Shown: positions 21,646-33,485 of the stretch, piece by piece | Layout: each line of letters opens with the position of its first letter | Numbering within the stretch: the first letter of the stretch is position 1 | Source: Thereva unica | Lineage: Eukaryota; Arthropoda; Insecta; Diptera; Therevidae | Direction: 5' to 3' | Length of the DNA: 64,000 nucleotides | NCBI GenBank assembly: GCA_949987705.1 | Contig: OX465283.1 | Span: forward strand, 93,979,813-94,043,812 | The notes under the pieces: generated by a model | Database searches by the model: none | Seen by the model: only the letters and a program-made list of their open reading frames with translations | What the model was told of the DNA's origin: nothing | Position numbers and translations under genes: made by a program

Positions 21646-23825
21646 TGTATTAGAAAAAAACTGAAAGTCTCAGTAAAAATTCAACAACATTCATTTCTTT
21701 TGGTCCCTGATTTTCATTTGAATATTCAATGGTTTCTCATTTTAATTTAATTCTATTCAATTAATGACTATAACTGCTTTCCAGTTTCACCTGATGCATT
21801 TTTATTAAATGAATTTTAATACTATTAACTGGATTTCAGTTCAAAATCTATTAAATGAAAATCAGTTAAGTAAACTGCATTGAAGTTATAAATAGCAAAA
21901 CTCATTAAGTGATGTTGAACTAGATATCCAGTAAAAAAATTTTAACTAGATTTTTAAATGGAAAAATCTAGGAGTTCTGATCTAGTTGAATTTTAGCAAT
22001 ATCTAGTTGAAAAAAATTTACAGTGTACATCATTGAATTTGATTCTGTCCGACAGAAACTGCACTTTAAGCTTTCCACTTAGGACGTCAAAGGCAACGCA
22101 AGATATGAGCAGTTTCCTCCTGCTAGACAACGGCATGAGATCAAGCACTTTGAGCCTGTCCAAGTAGTGCGGCAGGGTTTGGTAGTCATGGGGGTTGTGT
22201 AAATGTCTCAGGGCAAAAAGAAGAAATCTATTTTGAATGAATTCGATCCTCCTACTGCTAACTTGGAATATAGGATCCCAGATAAGACACACATAATCCA
22301 GGATAGGGCGGACTAAAGAACAGAAGAGTGTTTTTGTGACCCATACATTACCAAATTCTTTGGCTCTCCTCTTAATGAAACCAAGAAGTTTGTTGGCTCT
22401 GGCAGTTATATTATCGTAGTGCAGGTTGAAATTGAGTTTTTTGTCTAGGACGACGCCTAGATCTACGATATGGTCAACCTGATTCAACATTATGCCATTG
22501 AGATAATAGTTATGGTTCTGTGTGTGTTTTTAAGCGGGAGAAGGTAATTGCATGACATTTGCTGGTGTTAAGTTGCAGTTTGTTCATGGTGCACCAGTTG
22601 TGTAGGGCATTGATCTTTGTCTGCAAGAAGGAAGCATCAGTTTGGGTCTCAATGACACTATAAATTTTGAGATCATCCGCGTAAAAGAGATGTGGAATAT
22701 TTGCTTATTTATCGGAAAGATCGGAGATGAAAATATTGAAGAGAAGGGGGCCGAGATGACTACCCTGAGGAACGCCAGAGGTTACTTCGATCTCATTAGA
22801 TAGAAATCCTTGGAATCTGATAACCTGTGTTCTTCCGTTCAGATATGATTTTAACCATTCCAGGGCAGAACCTGATATACCAAACTGATGATGTGGTCCA
22901 CTCGATCGAAGGCCTTGCTGAAATCAGTGAACACAGCATCCAATTGATGGCCGCTATCCATACCGCATAGCAATTCGGAAATAAGGACCATAAGGTTAGA
23001 AATTGTTGAACGTCCTTTCCGAAACCCATGTTGTTATTCGTTTAGGTATGGATCGATAACAGGAGCAATCCTGTCATAAACATGTTTTTCAAAAAGCTTA
23101 GGAATTGATGATAAAACGGCAATGCCCCTATAGTTGTCTACCGAGTGCTTGTCCCCGGATTTATAGATTGGCGTTAGGTAGGATTTCTTCCACAGCTTGG
23201 AAACTTTCGTAACGATAAAGATTTGTTGAAGATGAGATAAAGAGGAAAAGCGATATGTTGTGAGCAGCACTGCAGGAAAATAGGAGGGAGATTGTCGGGA
23301 CCATTACCTTTTTTGATACCAAGATTGTTCAGACCCGCCATGATCTCATCAACAGAAAGGGATATACCATTTATAAGGGAAGTGTGAGTGTGCGAATCAG
23401 TCACATCGTGTGCTGCGCTGGACAAGGGGCTATAAATTTCAGCAAACATGCTACATATCACTCGGGGGCACGAGGTGTGGGCTCTACCATTCGTCATTGT
23501 TGTTGGATAGCCTGAAGTCTTCCGTTTAATGTTAACGTAATCAAATAATTTTTTAGGATCACTTATGATACTATCACCAACAGAATTAATATATGCAGAG
23601 TAGGCCTCGCGGGACCTGTTGGCCAGGCCAGTTGCCAGTTCAATTCATAAACACCATTAATTAATTAAATTATGAAATATTTTACTTACAGAGAGCAAAA
23701 TATCAAGAAAATATCATTCTCTTTAATTCAGGAAAACTTGTGTTTGAAAATACTTATTTCTGGAAAATTTCGGGGGGTTTCAACCCCTCTGACCCCCCCC
23801 CCCTGGGTACGGCCTTGGCTTAAGA

Positions 23826-24000
23826 TGCCTCATCAAATTCTCTTAAGACTGCCTAATTTTCTGTGAAAACGTAATGGATGTTAAGCTTTACATGCGTCGC
23901 CGGATGGATCAGCTTTCATCTACCTGCTAATACTGATGTATTTCTTAGCGTTACTCTCTTCCTTTTGGTAACTTTTCGCCTTAGCTTCTAATTAAGGATA
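23826..24000. other. Right flank of the nested hAT, nothing recognised
   Basis: Resumes the sequence interrupted at 15,116. I see no gene or repeat structure. Confidence 0.35.
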
Positions 24001-24211
24001 TTTAGCTTCTCCTCCACTTGATATATGGAATTCACACGATCGTACCATTATAGTCAATGATGTTCTTTGCTTTTATCTGCACGTTTAGCTGACGGTTACA
24101 GCGCAGCCGTTTGCTCGGCTAAACTCCGGCATTCCAAAAGGACATGGTCTGTGTCCGCTATCACATTTGGAAATACCGGGCATTGCTGGAACTCATCTTG
24201 ACCGAACAGGA
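24000..24211 (-). pseudogene. R1/LOA-type non-LTR element, C-terminal CCHC-like fragment
   Basis: Minus-strand text FQQCPVFPNVIADTDHVLLEC resembles the C-x-x-C-...-D-x-x-H-x4-C motif near the C-terminus of R1-like ORF2. It is followed, after stops, by LRRKVTKRKRVTLRNTSVLA. Short, broken, ends at the MITE at 24,212. Confidence 0.4.
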
Positions 24212-24620
24212 GCGCGTTCACAAACCTTACAATGGTTAACCATGGTTAACTAGAGGAATCTTTTGGCGTTCAAAAACTGCCGTGATTTACTATGGACTAG
24301 TAAATTTTTAACCATGGTCGGGATCATGGTTGGCAATAGTTAAGAAAAAGAAGAAAAACAACTCCTTGGCAGTTGTTTTAATGTTAGATAATTAAAGTGG
24401 GTTTTGTGAGTGCAAATAAATAATTATTAGACACATACGAAATAATTGAAGCAAATAGCCGAGATTATTTTATGGAAATTTTTTTCATTTTCTTTAACTG
24501 GTAGTTAACCACGGTGCGTTCAAAAACCTTGATGGTTAAACATAAACTTTCGTGGTTAAGTGAAATGATGCAGCATAACCACAGATTACCTCGTAGTTTA
24601 CCATAGTAAGGTTTTCGCGC
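24212..24620. mobile_element. MITE with GCGCG...AACCTTAC ends
   Basis: Left GCGCGTTCACAAACCTTAC and right GTAAGGTTTTCGCGC are imperfect inverted repeats. ATGGTTAA/TTAACCA words and GCGTTCAAAAAC recur inside (24,270 and 24,510). No clear target duplication. Confidence 0.5.
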
Positions 24621-25330
24621 TTCAGATGGGGGTATGCTCTCGTAACTCACCTCTCCATGCTCTCTCGTGACCCATCCCTCCACGTTTGTTATGAACCTGT
24701 GGGTTCATCGACCTTGGGTGGAATTATTCTACTTCCTTTGCCACTACTGAAAGAAACGTCACTTCTAAATTATGTTCACTTCCCTAGATTCTTTTTCTAG
24801 TGGTTACTCAATTGAATTGAGCGGGTGAGGACAACTGAAATTTGATAAGAAGAGTTTCATACTAAGAACATTAACCTTTCGGGCAAATGCCGCATCAATG
24901 GTGGTGCCGTGTCGTGTTTTTGAAACCAGTCGATCATTGTTTATGGTTAAATTTACAAGGTCTTGGATAAAGTTAATAGGTGGACTCGAATCTTCGCCTC
25001 TGCCAAGAAATTCTCCTCAGTCTTTCGTGTATGGCCATAATACTTATTTCAAAAATTAAATTTTTAATTTGGAGTAATGTATACTGCTATCACAGCTTGT
25101 AAATTGAGAGTATTGCCTGCAAGAAATAATAATAAGGGTGATGAGCTAGAACAAATTTTTAAAAATTTTTCATTGCCCTTGAGATCAGCTAATAAAAATT
25201 TCAATGCGAGTGAAAAAGTCAAAATATCACAGATGTAATATCTATGATAAAAGGAGGTAGCATTACTTTCACACTACACGCAATGTGTGTGAAAGAAAGA
25301 TATAAAATGAAGAGGAAGTACGAATGAGCA
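24621..25330. other. Mostly unrecognised; possible endonuclease-like relic 24,840-25,020 (minus)
   Basis: Most of the stretch shows nothing. Minus-strand text near 25,000-24,860 reads FIQDLVNLTINNDRLVSKT and then RHGTTIDAAFARK. This resembles the end of endonuclease/exonuclease/phosphatase-type domains (a T-R-x-G-T-x-I-D block). Too short and isolated to assign. Confidence 0.25.
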
Positions 25331-25339
25331 ATAATGGAC

Positions 25340-25794
25340 AATACAAGTGTAATCAAGTAACGCGAGTAACACGAAATTTAACCGCATATATACTCAAACT
25401 TTATACCGACACGTGCTCGGTTCTCACGTTGCCTCCATTTGATTGTAAACATTGCAATAAAAAAAAATTTTAAAACCCGACTTCAGAAAAACCGCACAAA
25501 ATGCACAAAAAAAGGATGAAATAATTGTTTGTAATTCTTAACAACATTAATCCAATCAGAATGGATCTAGAAAGAAGAATCACTTTTGAAGACGGTGCTA
25601 ACACCTGTGGGTGATGTATTAAGGGCATAAGCCTAACAAAGAAATGAAAACAATTCCCGAAGCAAAGTTAGTGCAATCAAAGACAACTACATACTACCTG
25701 GCACCGTCTTCAGATAAGTGATGTGCAAAGTGACCATAAATTCTTTGTTGAAATATTTTTTTGTTCTTTTTCAGAAGACGATCGTGAACATACT
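25340..25794 (-). mobile_element. 3' LTR of BEL/Pao element 1
   Basis: On the minus strand a purine-rich tract, GGCCCCGGAGTA, precedes TGTTCACGATCGTC near 25,794, the expected pol-LTR junction of BEL/Pao elements. The LTR carries GAAGACGGTGC and its inverse, a GTATAAAGTTTG promoter-like box near 25,400, and ends somewhere before 25,330. A 250-bp piece of the same LTR lies in + orientation at 51,513-51,765. Confidence 0.6.
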
Positions 25795-25974
25795 CCGGGG
25801 CCTTGAAACCCCAGGGTTTCAATCATTGTAGGCTGCTAGTTTGATCGACGACTTCCTTTGAATGGGGCCAATTTTGGAATACTGTTCTAGCGAATCTAAA
25901 AAAAAAACTAAACATGGAATGATGAACTGGGTAGGATAGGAAAGTTTTTTTTTTTTTTTTTTTTTTTAATTAAG

Positions 25975-27935
25975 GTTAGCTGCTGATGCTTCTGAGGTTT
26001 TTGTTATATAATTGTCATTAATGGGCAAGAGACATATTTTTGTAATTGCCCTCTTGCAGATTGTGTCCTTGGTCTTGAGTGTAACTACTCTTACTAAGCC
26101 CTCACGGCCAGGATGGATTTCAACTACCCTGCCTAATGGCCATTTGCATGGTGGAGTATTTGGTTCATGAATTAGTACTAAGTTACCGATTTCAATATTT
26201 TTGGTTTTAGTTGCCCACTCTCTGTTGTAAAGTATTTAAATACTCGTGGTGCCATCGTTTCCAAAAGGACTGCATAAGCTGTTGCATGTATTGCCATCTA
26301 CTCAAACGGTGCTCACGTTGATCTGAATATGAAGGTTCTGGGACTGCGAGCAACGCGTTTCCGGTTAAAAAATGTCCAGGAGTGAGCGCTGCTAAATCTT
26401 CAGGATCGTCAGACATAGCGCAAAGAGGTCTGGAATTCAGACACGCTTCAATTTGGATTGTTGTTGTTGTTAATTCTTCGAAGGTGAGCTTGCTGTTTGA
26501 CAAAATTCTTTTTAAATGATGTTTTGTAGATTTTACTCCTGCTTCCCAAAGGCCTCCGAAATGAGGGGAAGCAGGAGGTATTAAGTGCCAATTTATGTTC
26601 TCTTTGATTGCTGAATTAGCTATTTCCTTGTGCATATGTAACAGATGTTGATTAAATTCTTCTTTTAGGATATTTTTGGCACCAACGAAATTGGTTGCAT
26701 TATCTGAATATATGTCGGTGCAGAGGCCCCTTCTTCCAACGAATCTCTTCAAGGCGGCAAGAAAAGCTTGAGCGGTTAATTCGGAAACGGTTTCAATATG
26801 TATTGCCCTAGTGGCTAGGCACACAAATATGGCTAGGTAACATTTTTGAATTTTTGAATTCCTAAGTTTTGAACTTTTAATATCCAAAGGGCCACAGTAG
26901 TCAACACCTACATGTTGAAATGGATTTGACATTTGTACGCGGGGGGGGGTGGCAAACTGCCCATGAGCTGCGCCGATACTCTTGTTTTTGCCTGAAACAC
27001 CTCAAACATTTGTGAATGTGCCTTTTAATAACGTTTCTGGCATTGATTATCCAATATTTTCGACGTAAGGTACAAATCATATGCTGAATTCCTCCATGTA
27101 ATGTTGATTTGTGAGTCTCGTCAATTATTAATGTGGTTATTTCGTGGTGACTTGGCAATATAACTGGATGTTTTTCAGTCCATGGTATATTTGCTTGCTG
27201 CAAACGCCCGCCTACTCTTAATATTCCTATGCCATCTATAAAAGGATTTAAACCTTGCAAACGCCCGTTGATTTGGTTTCCTGATTCAAGTTCGCGTATT
27301 TCTATATGAAATGTCTCTTTTTGAGCTCTTTTTATCCAGAATTGCAAACTATTTTCAATCTCTTCCGTTGACAAGGTACTTGATTTTAAATGCTCTTTTC
27401 TACATAAATATACAAAACGAAAACAATATGCAGTTACCCGTAGAAGTATTCCTATTGTCGAGTACCTTTTTATAAGTAGGTCGAAATTTGACGGCTCCGA
27501 TTTCGTTGCAAGATTGATGTTTATTTTTGATACTCTTGCTTCTAAGTTGTCATCATTGCATTTGGGAAGTACTGGCCAATATTCGGAAGAATTCTTTAAC
27601 CAATTCGGCCCATTCCACCAAAGAGTTGCGTTCGTTACTTCTTGTGGTAATAGACCTCTCGTCGCACAATCGGCAGGATTTTGATTTGTGGGAACATACC
27701 CCCAATCGTTTGCGCTGCAGACTTCTTGAATTTCTGCTACTCTGTTGGCAACAAAGGTTTTGTATTTCATTGGATGTCCACGAAGCCATGATAAGACAAT
27801 TGTTGAGTCGGTCCCCGCTCGAAATTTTATATCCTTGAACTCCATTGCCTTTTTTGTCACTGCATACAATCTCGCCAACAATAATGCTCCACACAGTTCA
27901 ATTCGTGGTAATCTAACTTTTGGTCCGCCATGGCG
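25975..27935 (-). pseudogene. BEL/Pao pol: RNase H to integrase, 5'-truncated
   Basis: Order on the minus strand: RNase H (RAGTDSTIVLSWLRGHPMKY, DCATRGLLP), integrase zinc-binding region (ESHKST-like HGG-x-HM, RNVIKRHIHKCLRCFRQKQE), integrase core (PFQHVGVDYCGPLDIKSSKL, ATRAIHIETVSELTAQAF, YSDNATNFVGAKN, PASPHFGGLWEAGVKSTKHH) and C-terminal beta domain (LVLIHEPNTPPCKWPLGRVV). The GVDYCGPL and HFGGLWEAGV blocks are diagnostic of BEL/Pao. Two frame changes: near 26,930 (poly-G, between zinc and core) and near 26,215 (before the C-terminal domain). Gag, protease and reverse transcriptase are absent. The 3' LTR follows at 25,794. Confidence 0.85.
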
Positions 27936-27939
27936 CTTT

Positions 27940-28925
27940 TTTTACCCCGCCTCAGTGGTATGGCTATTTTTATTCCGTTATTAGAATAGAACGAACTATA
28001 ATTATTGAAAATTTGATCAGTAAACATTTTCAGTTTCAAGCCATTTTCAAAAATTTGAGGGTGCTCAGCACGATACAGTTACCGTTTAGCTTTACTTCTC
28101 CCTTGGGACAACCTACACTAACATTTTTGCATATTTCTAGCTGGGCCCGCCTCTATTACCACAGCACAGTTTCACCAAAACAAGTAACCTATTTTATGTA
28201 TGTACATACATATCTCTTCCTATTATTCTTTATTTCGCTCTATTTCTCACTACATCTGTCTGCCTTTTTCTATCTCTCTTCTCTCCCTTTCGGAAAATTT
28301 CCAAATATTTCATTGTAATTAGACAAAAATTAAATAATACAAAAATTTCGAGTTGCAAAATATTTTTTTTTTTCGAATCTTGACTGCTCATAATTTTTGA
28401 AAGATATTCCATTGTTTTCATTAATTACGAGGCAAATTCTGCCGTTATGGGAAATTTTTGGAAAAGAAACAATAAAGATTTGAGACTCCCGAGACAAAGT
28501 AAACATTTCAATTCATTCAAGTCTTAAAGTTTCACAATAAATCTTGGTTATTATGAGTTTTATCCATTTGGATCTTCTTTATTCAAATTTTTTTCTTTAA
28601 CTTGCATGGCTACTAGGACTGTTATAATAAACACAACGTAATTTTAATAAGTACACAAATTTAAATGAAGCACGATGCTAAAGGAAAACTTAGTGGTAAA
28701 GTTAGATAAGATATGTATGTTTACTTTACCAGCATATCAGCACCATTTACATAATTTGCGGAAAATTAACTGAATATGTTGCTTTATATTTTTTTTATTA
28801 ATGTAACAAAACTATATTTCTCAATATTCGGAATTAAAGTGGATTTTTATTTCCTTAAATTCGCAACCAAATCTGACCAACTGGTGATTATGTTGAAGCA
28901 GAGCGGCTGAATTGGTATCTCAAAT
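27940..28925. other. AT-rich, no gene recognised
   Basis: Poly-T and TC-rich stretches (28,200-28,300). No coding signature, no terminal repeats found. Confidence 0.4.
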
Positions 28926-28928
28926 AGA

Positions 28929-29007
28929 GTACATTTTACAGAAGCGTTATGGACTGTGTCTAATTACACTCTTATGCCTGTGTCCATAACGCCTACTGTA
29001 AAATCTA
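28929..29007. repeat. Short foldback
   Basis: TACATTTTACAGAAGCGTTA and its near-complement (TAACGCCTACTGTAAAATCT) form a stem of about 26 bp around a 27-base loop. Confidence 0.6.
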
Positions 29008-29072
29008 CTCATAGTCCAGTAAATAGGTCGAAAAAAGGCCTTCATAATGCTAAAAATACTGCACGCGATTTT

Positions 29073-30205
29073 TTAACTTCCCAGTATGGGGAAGTTATTG
29101 GAATCGGTCCGAAAATCGAAATCGACAATTTTAACGTATTTTTATTTTTCAAGCTCCCAAGAGCATTTTAAGCAAAAATTTTGGAAGACGCGTACGTTTG
29201 TGGTCATTTTTTACTGCACGATATCGCGCGAACCAAAAAAGATAACGACTTCGTTGAGGTGTCGTTCGCAGCGTATTAACGGAAATATGATCTGAAAAGA
29301 TTTTTATAAAATTTGGTCGAGACGTTTTTTTGTTTAAGCGGCATAAGTGATTTTTGTACCTGCACGATATCGCCCGAACCACAAAAGATATCGACTTACT
29401 TGAGGTGCCGTTCCAAGCGTATTAAGCATAAAAGATATCAACTTAGTTGAGGTGCCGCTCGAAGAGTGTTAACCAAAATATGATCTGAAAAGGTTTTCAA
29501 AAAATCGGTTGAGCCGTTTTTTTTTGTTTAAACGACGATCGTAATTCTTGTACCTGCACGATACCGCGCGAACCAAAAACTATATCGACTTCTTTGAGGT
29601 GTCGAAAGAAGAATATTAACAAAAAAATGCCATGAACAAAATTTCATAACATTCGGTCGGGCATTTTTTTGTTTAAATGGAAAATCTTCGGATAAGTGTC
29701 AGAAAGACCTTAAATTGATAAGTTTTTCTAATATCTAATAAATCGATTGAATGAGACCCGTTCCAAACGAAGTGATCTTTTTTGGATTCTGCACAGCGAT
29801 AGCCTTCCAACGAAACATCACTTGTCAAAATCCGACAACCTTTAAAAATCGTGCAAAAATTTCGTTACCCTTTACAAACATCACGAATTTTTCAAACCTT
29901 GGATTAGCATTTTTTGACGGGAATTGTTTTCTACGCGTGATACAGTTTCAGGAAATTGCGCTTCATCCCGGGATTTCCAGTAGTTACCGCAAAATTTGTT
30001 CTTTTTGGTGAAGTCTGACAAGTACTTTACATTGATTAGTTTTGCTAATATCTCCGGAAAGCTTTGGAATTGGAACTTCCCACTAGTGCTAAACGTATAG
30101 CTATTTTGTAAGAAGTCAGTTTATTCCTTGTTAGTTCAACATACTGGGAAGTTAATCATATGGACCAAAGGGGTCAAACCCACATTCCAACTAGTTACCA
30201 ATTGA
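29073..30205 (-). repeat. 1.4-kb dispersed repeat, copy B (inverted)
   Basis: Starts TTTTAACTTCCCAGTATGG and ends with AAACCCACATTCCAACTAG, the complement of the copy A start. Shares the CCGGAGATATTAGCAAAA and GGTAACTACTGGAAATCCCG segments and the ATATCG-based tandem units. Lacks the roughly 220 bases found only in copy A. Confidence 0.7.
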
Positions 30206-30644
30206 TTTTAAATATTTTTATGAGCCCCACCCCACCTAAACGTTCAGTCAATGGAAACGCGTTTAATTCTATATCTTAGAAACTATGCATTTTTTTACAT
30301 ATGTGTAGGTAAGTGATTTAACCTTTTTTATTCAGAAAATTTTTTTATAAGGTCAATATGTTCGGAGTTATAGTGCTTCAAACTTCATACATCACTTTGT
30401 TATATATATTTCGTTAATGGCTAGCTCGGCATGAAAAATCCTTCCTAAGACATAGAACACATAATTATCTATAATTTTTGTTATTATTATTTTTTACGTA
30501 GGTAGTATATTGCTCGAGTTATAGTGCGTTAAGTGTCGAAAAACGTTAATTTACAAGCTGTTTTTTGCCAATATCTTTTTAATTATACTTTTTAATGCAA
30601 AACTGATTATAATGTTTTTTGCGGTAGAGGTTTACATATTATCC

Positions 30645-30822
30645 TGTTATTATGCTACAGTTTTTACTTTTGAAGTTATAAGCTATTTCAATGTTGAAAT
30701 TGGCCTTATTTGGTTCTTTTCGACAAAACTCTGGCGGAAAAGTACTAAAAACGGGCGAAATAGAGCCAATTTTAACATTAAAAGTGCTTATAACTTCAAA
30801 AGTAAAGACTGTAGCATAATAG
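30645..30822. repeat. Large imperfect palindrome
   Basis: ATTATGCTACAGTTTTTACT and TTTGAAGTTATAAGC on the left are mirrored by GCTTATAACTTCAAAAGTAA and GTAGCATAAT on the right. Because of the symmetry, both strands encode similar nonsense peptides. One arm recurs at 40,018-40,075. Confidence 0.7.
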
Positions 30823-30984
30823 TTGTTGGGCATTATTCATAGGAAATTGTCCAAGCTTTCCAATTTTAAAAAAATTTTGACGACTGTTAACTCTAGACGT
30901 TGGTGGCTTGAAACCTTAACTTTTACAGTTTGAGAAAAATTCTGCGTAGATTGGTGGCTTACTGTAGAAAATATCTAATAGGGT

Positions 30985-33485
30985 TACAAAAATCTTCTTC
31001 TTTCTTTAAACTCGTTTAATCCCTGATGGGACATAGGGCGGAAACAGTTGCCCTCCAGCGGACTCTGTTTTGCGCGACAGCTCTTAGCTCCGACCAGGAT
31101 CTCCCAGTTGTTGCGGCTTCTTCTAGTAGGGTTCTCCTCCACGTCGTTCTAGGTCTTCCTACTCGACGGGAACCTTGCGGATTTCAGTCAAGGGCCTGTT
31201 TGGCTAGATTTTCGTTTTCGCGTCGCAAGTTGTGGCCAACCCAATTCCATTTCACGTCGCCGTAGTGCCTTCCAAATGAAGCTCCTATTAACCGAGTCGA
31301 ACGCTTTCTCATAGTCTACGAAAGCAAGGTAAAGGGGGGATCGGAATTCAGTAGACTGCTCCACTATTACTCGTAAGGTGTTGATATGATCAATACATGA
31401 GCGTCCCTTCCTGAATCCGGCCTGCTGCCTCCTAAGCGTTGGGTCTACTGCCTCACTTATCCTAGCTACTAATATATGGGACACAATTTTGCCCACTGTA
31501 GATAGTAAACAGATGCCTCTCCAGTAGTCGCATATTGTTAGGTCCCCCTTTTTTGGTATTTTGACTATGATACCTTCCGTCCAATCCTCCGGAAAGGTAC
31601 AGGTGTTCCATGCTATTTCTAGGATTGGCTGAAGCGCATCTGCTATGAGGCTTGAGTCGGATTTCAACAATTCTGGCGGGATGCCATCTTTTCCTGCTGC
31701 TTTACCATTGGCCATCGCATGAATTGCGGTTACTATTTCCGTCTTGGATGGGGCCCGAGTGGCGATTCTTATTGGCTGTGCATTGTTGTTGTATTCTTGA
31801 GGTTCCTGTGTAAGTGTACCATTCAGGGCGGCGAAGAAGTAATCTCTCCATCTTTGGAGTTGCTCCTTGTCGCTGCACAGCAGCCTTCCATCCGCACTCT
31901 TAACGGCATGCTTTTTAGTAGAGTGCTTTCCCGAGAGCTGTTTAGTGATTTGGTACAGCACCTCACTGTTGCCAGTGTTTGCCGCGTTTTCCGCTTTTTC
32001 TGCGAGCTCATTTATCTGCTGCCTTTTATCACGCCGGACACTTCTCTTAACCTCCCGATGTAATTGGGAGTATTCCCGTTCTAATTGGTGATGTCTTTCC
32101 GGGTCGTTTGTAGAGTTTACGTTATTTTTGAGGGCCCTTCTGCGTTCTATTTTTTGCCAGGTTGTGTCCGAGATCCAGTGTTGCTGGTTTCTTTGGACAT
32201 AACCGATGCTCATTTCCGCAGCCGTCAATATCGCGCCCTTCGTCGTACTCCACAATTCTTCAATATCTGTGTCGTCAGAAACGATATGCTGGTTTAATAA
32301 GTCTTGTAGGTTTCCAGCAAATTCCTGCTTTTTAACACTCTCCCGCAGGAGGTCTACGTTAAACCGTCTACGGGTTCTAGCAGTTTGTTGCACGTTTCTG
32401 ATTGCGGCGATTTTAAAGCGAATAGTTGCTACAACCAAATGGTGGTCGCTTCCAGTATCCGCTCCCCTGAAACTCCTGACATCCTCAAGAATAGTTCTCC
32501 ATCTGCGGCTGACGGCCACGTGATCTATCTGATTTCTCGTTCTACCATCGGGCGATACCCAGGTCTCTTTGTGTATCTTCTTGTGACAAAAGTAAGTTCC
32601 ACCTACCATGAGTTGGTGGGAACTACAAAAGTCAACGAGAAGCTCACCATTGTTATTGGTAACTTGGCTTAGGCCTTGGTTTCCAATTGTATGTTCAAGG
32701 CCTGTGTTGTCACGGCCGATCTGTGCGTTTAAGTCACCCATTAAAACAATGATGTCTCCCCTTGGAATAGAGCGAAAACCCTCATTCAGTCGCATATAGA
32801 ACTCGTCCTTGATGTCATCTTCTGCCTCTTCCGTTGGAGCATAGCATTGGACTACCGTAGTACTTCTTAGTCTGGTACGCAGGCGGACGGTAATAATCCT
32901 CTCAGAAACTGGTGTCCAGCTAATGAGGCTGGACCTGGCTTCTTTGGTGAGTATTACGCCAACGCCACTCCTACGGCTTTCAGTTTCGTTTCTACCAGAA
33001 TATAAGAAAGACTCACCGTTTGGGCAGATATGTTACCCCGCAGCGGCCCTTTGGTCTCGCTAAGTCCCATGATCTTGATTTTATATCGATTCATCTCGTT
33101 GAGGACTTCATCCAGCCGTCCCTCAGCAAGCAGTGTTCTCATATTCCATGATCCGATTCGTGAAAGGTCGTCGTCGTGTTGTCCATCCGGTTCCGAGGCA
33201 TTGTTTGCCGATTCGTAGCAATGGTGTTTTTTATGGGAGCGGGTTGCTAACCCTCAGCCCAACCGACTTAAAACTCTGTTTTGTGGCGCAGAGAGCTCGC
33301 CATTCGCCCGTCTCCCGTTAGCTCCTTCCGAAGAAGTACCCCAGAGGGCACCGCGGGGAGGTGGGATTAGGACTTGCTAACAGGTCTGCTAGGTGTTCGT
33401 CTGTAGTGACTTTTCTCGGGTCTTGACAGAAGTGACAAATCGGGTGCCACCACTTTCCGAGGTCTTTGTTAGCCGTTCGCCCACA
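30985..33485 (-). pseudogene. RTE-type non-LTR retrotransposon with large internal deletion
   Basis: Minus strand. 5' leader from about 33,485; endonuclease (NMRTLLAEGRLDEVLNEMN, KIMGLSETKG, then after frame breaks IIVLMGDLNAQIGRDN, RNQIDHVAVSRRWR, ADTGSDHHLVVA, whose D and H residues match the catalytic SDH motif); linker rich in Arg/Lys/Gln; reverse transcriptase fingers (GKAAGKDGIPPELLK, EDWTEGIIVKIPKKGDL) and palm start (FRKGRSCIDHINTLR, FVDYEKAFDSV). At WKALRRRE the text jumps to the C-terminal tail (WVGHNLRRENENLAKQALD, GRPRTTWRRTLLEEA, NRVRWRATVSALCP). The YADD box and thumb are gone. A 535-codon frame (32,795-31,188) remains open. Dead as an enzyme. Confidence 0.85.

Larger units (their letters stand above)
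15646..22025 (+). mobile_element. CACTA/EnSpm-type DNA transposon with two genes
   Basis: Left end CACAGTAAAAATT and right end AATTTACAGTG give CAC(A/T)GTAAA termini, flanked by TA on both sides (15,644-15,645 and 22,026-22,027). Subterminal regions repeat CTAGTT/AACTAG words many times (left 15,660-16,150, right 21,880-22,010), as CACTA elements do. It carries a transposase gene with the GDN and DPMHDLLEG blocks and a spliced SAM-domain gene. A 175-bp tandem duplication and a foldback MITE lie near its right end. Length 6380 bp. Inserted in a Jockey copy, so it is younger than that copy. Confidence 0.85.
15329..23645 (-). pseudogene. Jockey-type non-LTR retrotransposon, copy 3, split by a CACTA element
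   Basis: The 3' tail (inverted TAAA repeats) starts near 15,329. The 3' UTR runs to 15,645, where the CACTA element enters; the element resumes at 22,026. Joining GAACTA to CATCATTGAATTT restores the colinear sequence seen in copy 2. Beyond, minus-strand frames give LNQVDHIVDLGVVLDKKLNF, a degenerate YADD region near 22,680, the palm FSKAFDRVDH near 22,900, and KKSYLTPIYKSGDKHSVDNY near 23,190-23,130. The linker SREAYSAYINSVGDSI lies near 23,620. 5'-truncated near 23,645. Several frame breaks; dead. Confidence 0.85.
15117..23817. mobile_element. hAT-type element split by nested insertions, 8-bp target duplication
   Basis: Left end CAAGGCCGTACCCAGG (15,117) and right end CCTGGGTACGGCCTTG (to 23,817) are perfect 16-bp inverted repeats. 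GCTTAAGA lies directly outside both (15,109-15,116 and 23,818-23,825), the 8-bp duplication expected for hAT. Only about 0.2 kb remains on each side (G-rich then AT-rich); the rest is a Jockey copy with a CACTA element inside it. No own transposase is visible, so it was a short non-autonomous element. Confidence 0.8.

Noticed and set aside
27527..27984. Plus-strand and second-phase minus frames over the BEL/Pao RNase H region
   Set aside because: Shadows of the RNase H/integrase frame.
30612..30842. Similar peptides on both strands
   Set aside because: Explained by the palindrome at 30,645-30,822.
31719..32799. Plus-strand open frames across the RTE element
   Set aside because: They are antisense shadows of the long minus-strand reverse transcriptase frame.
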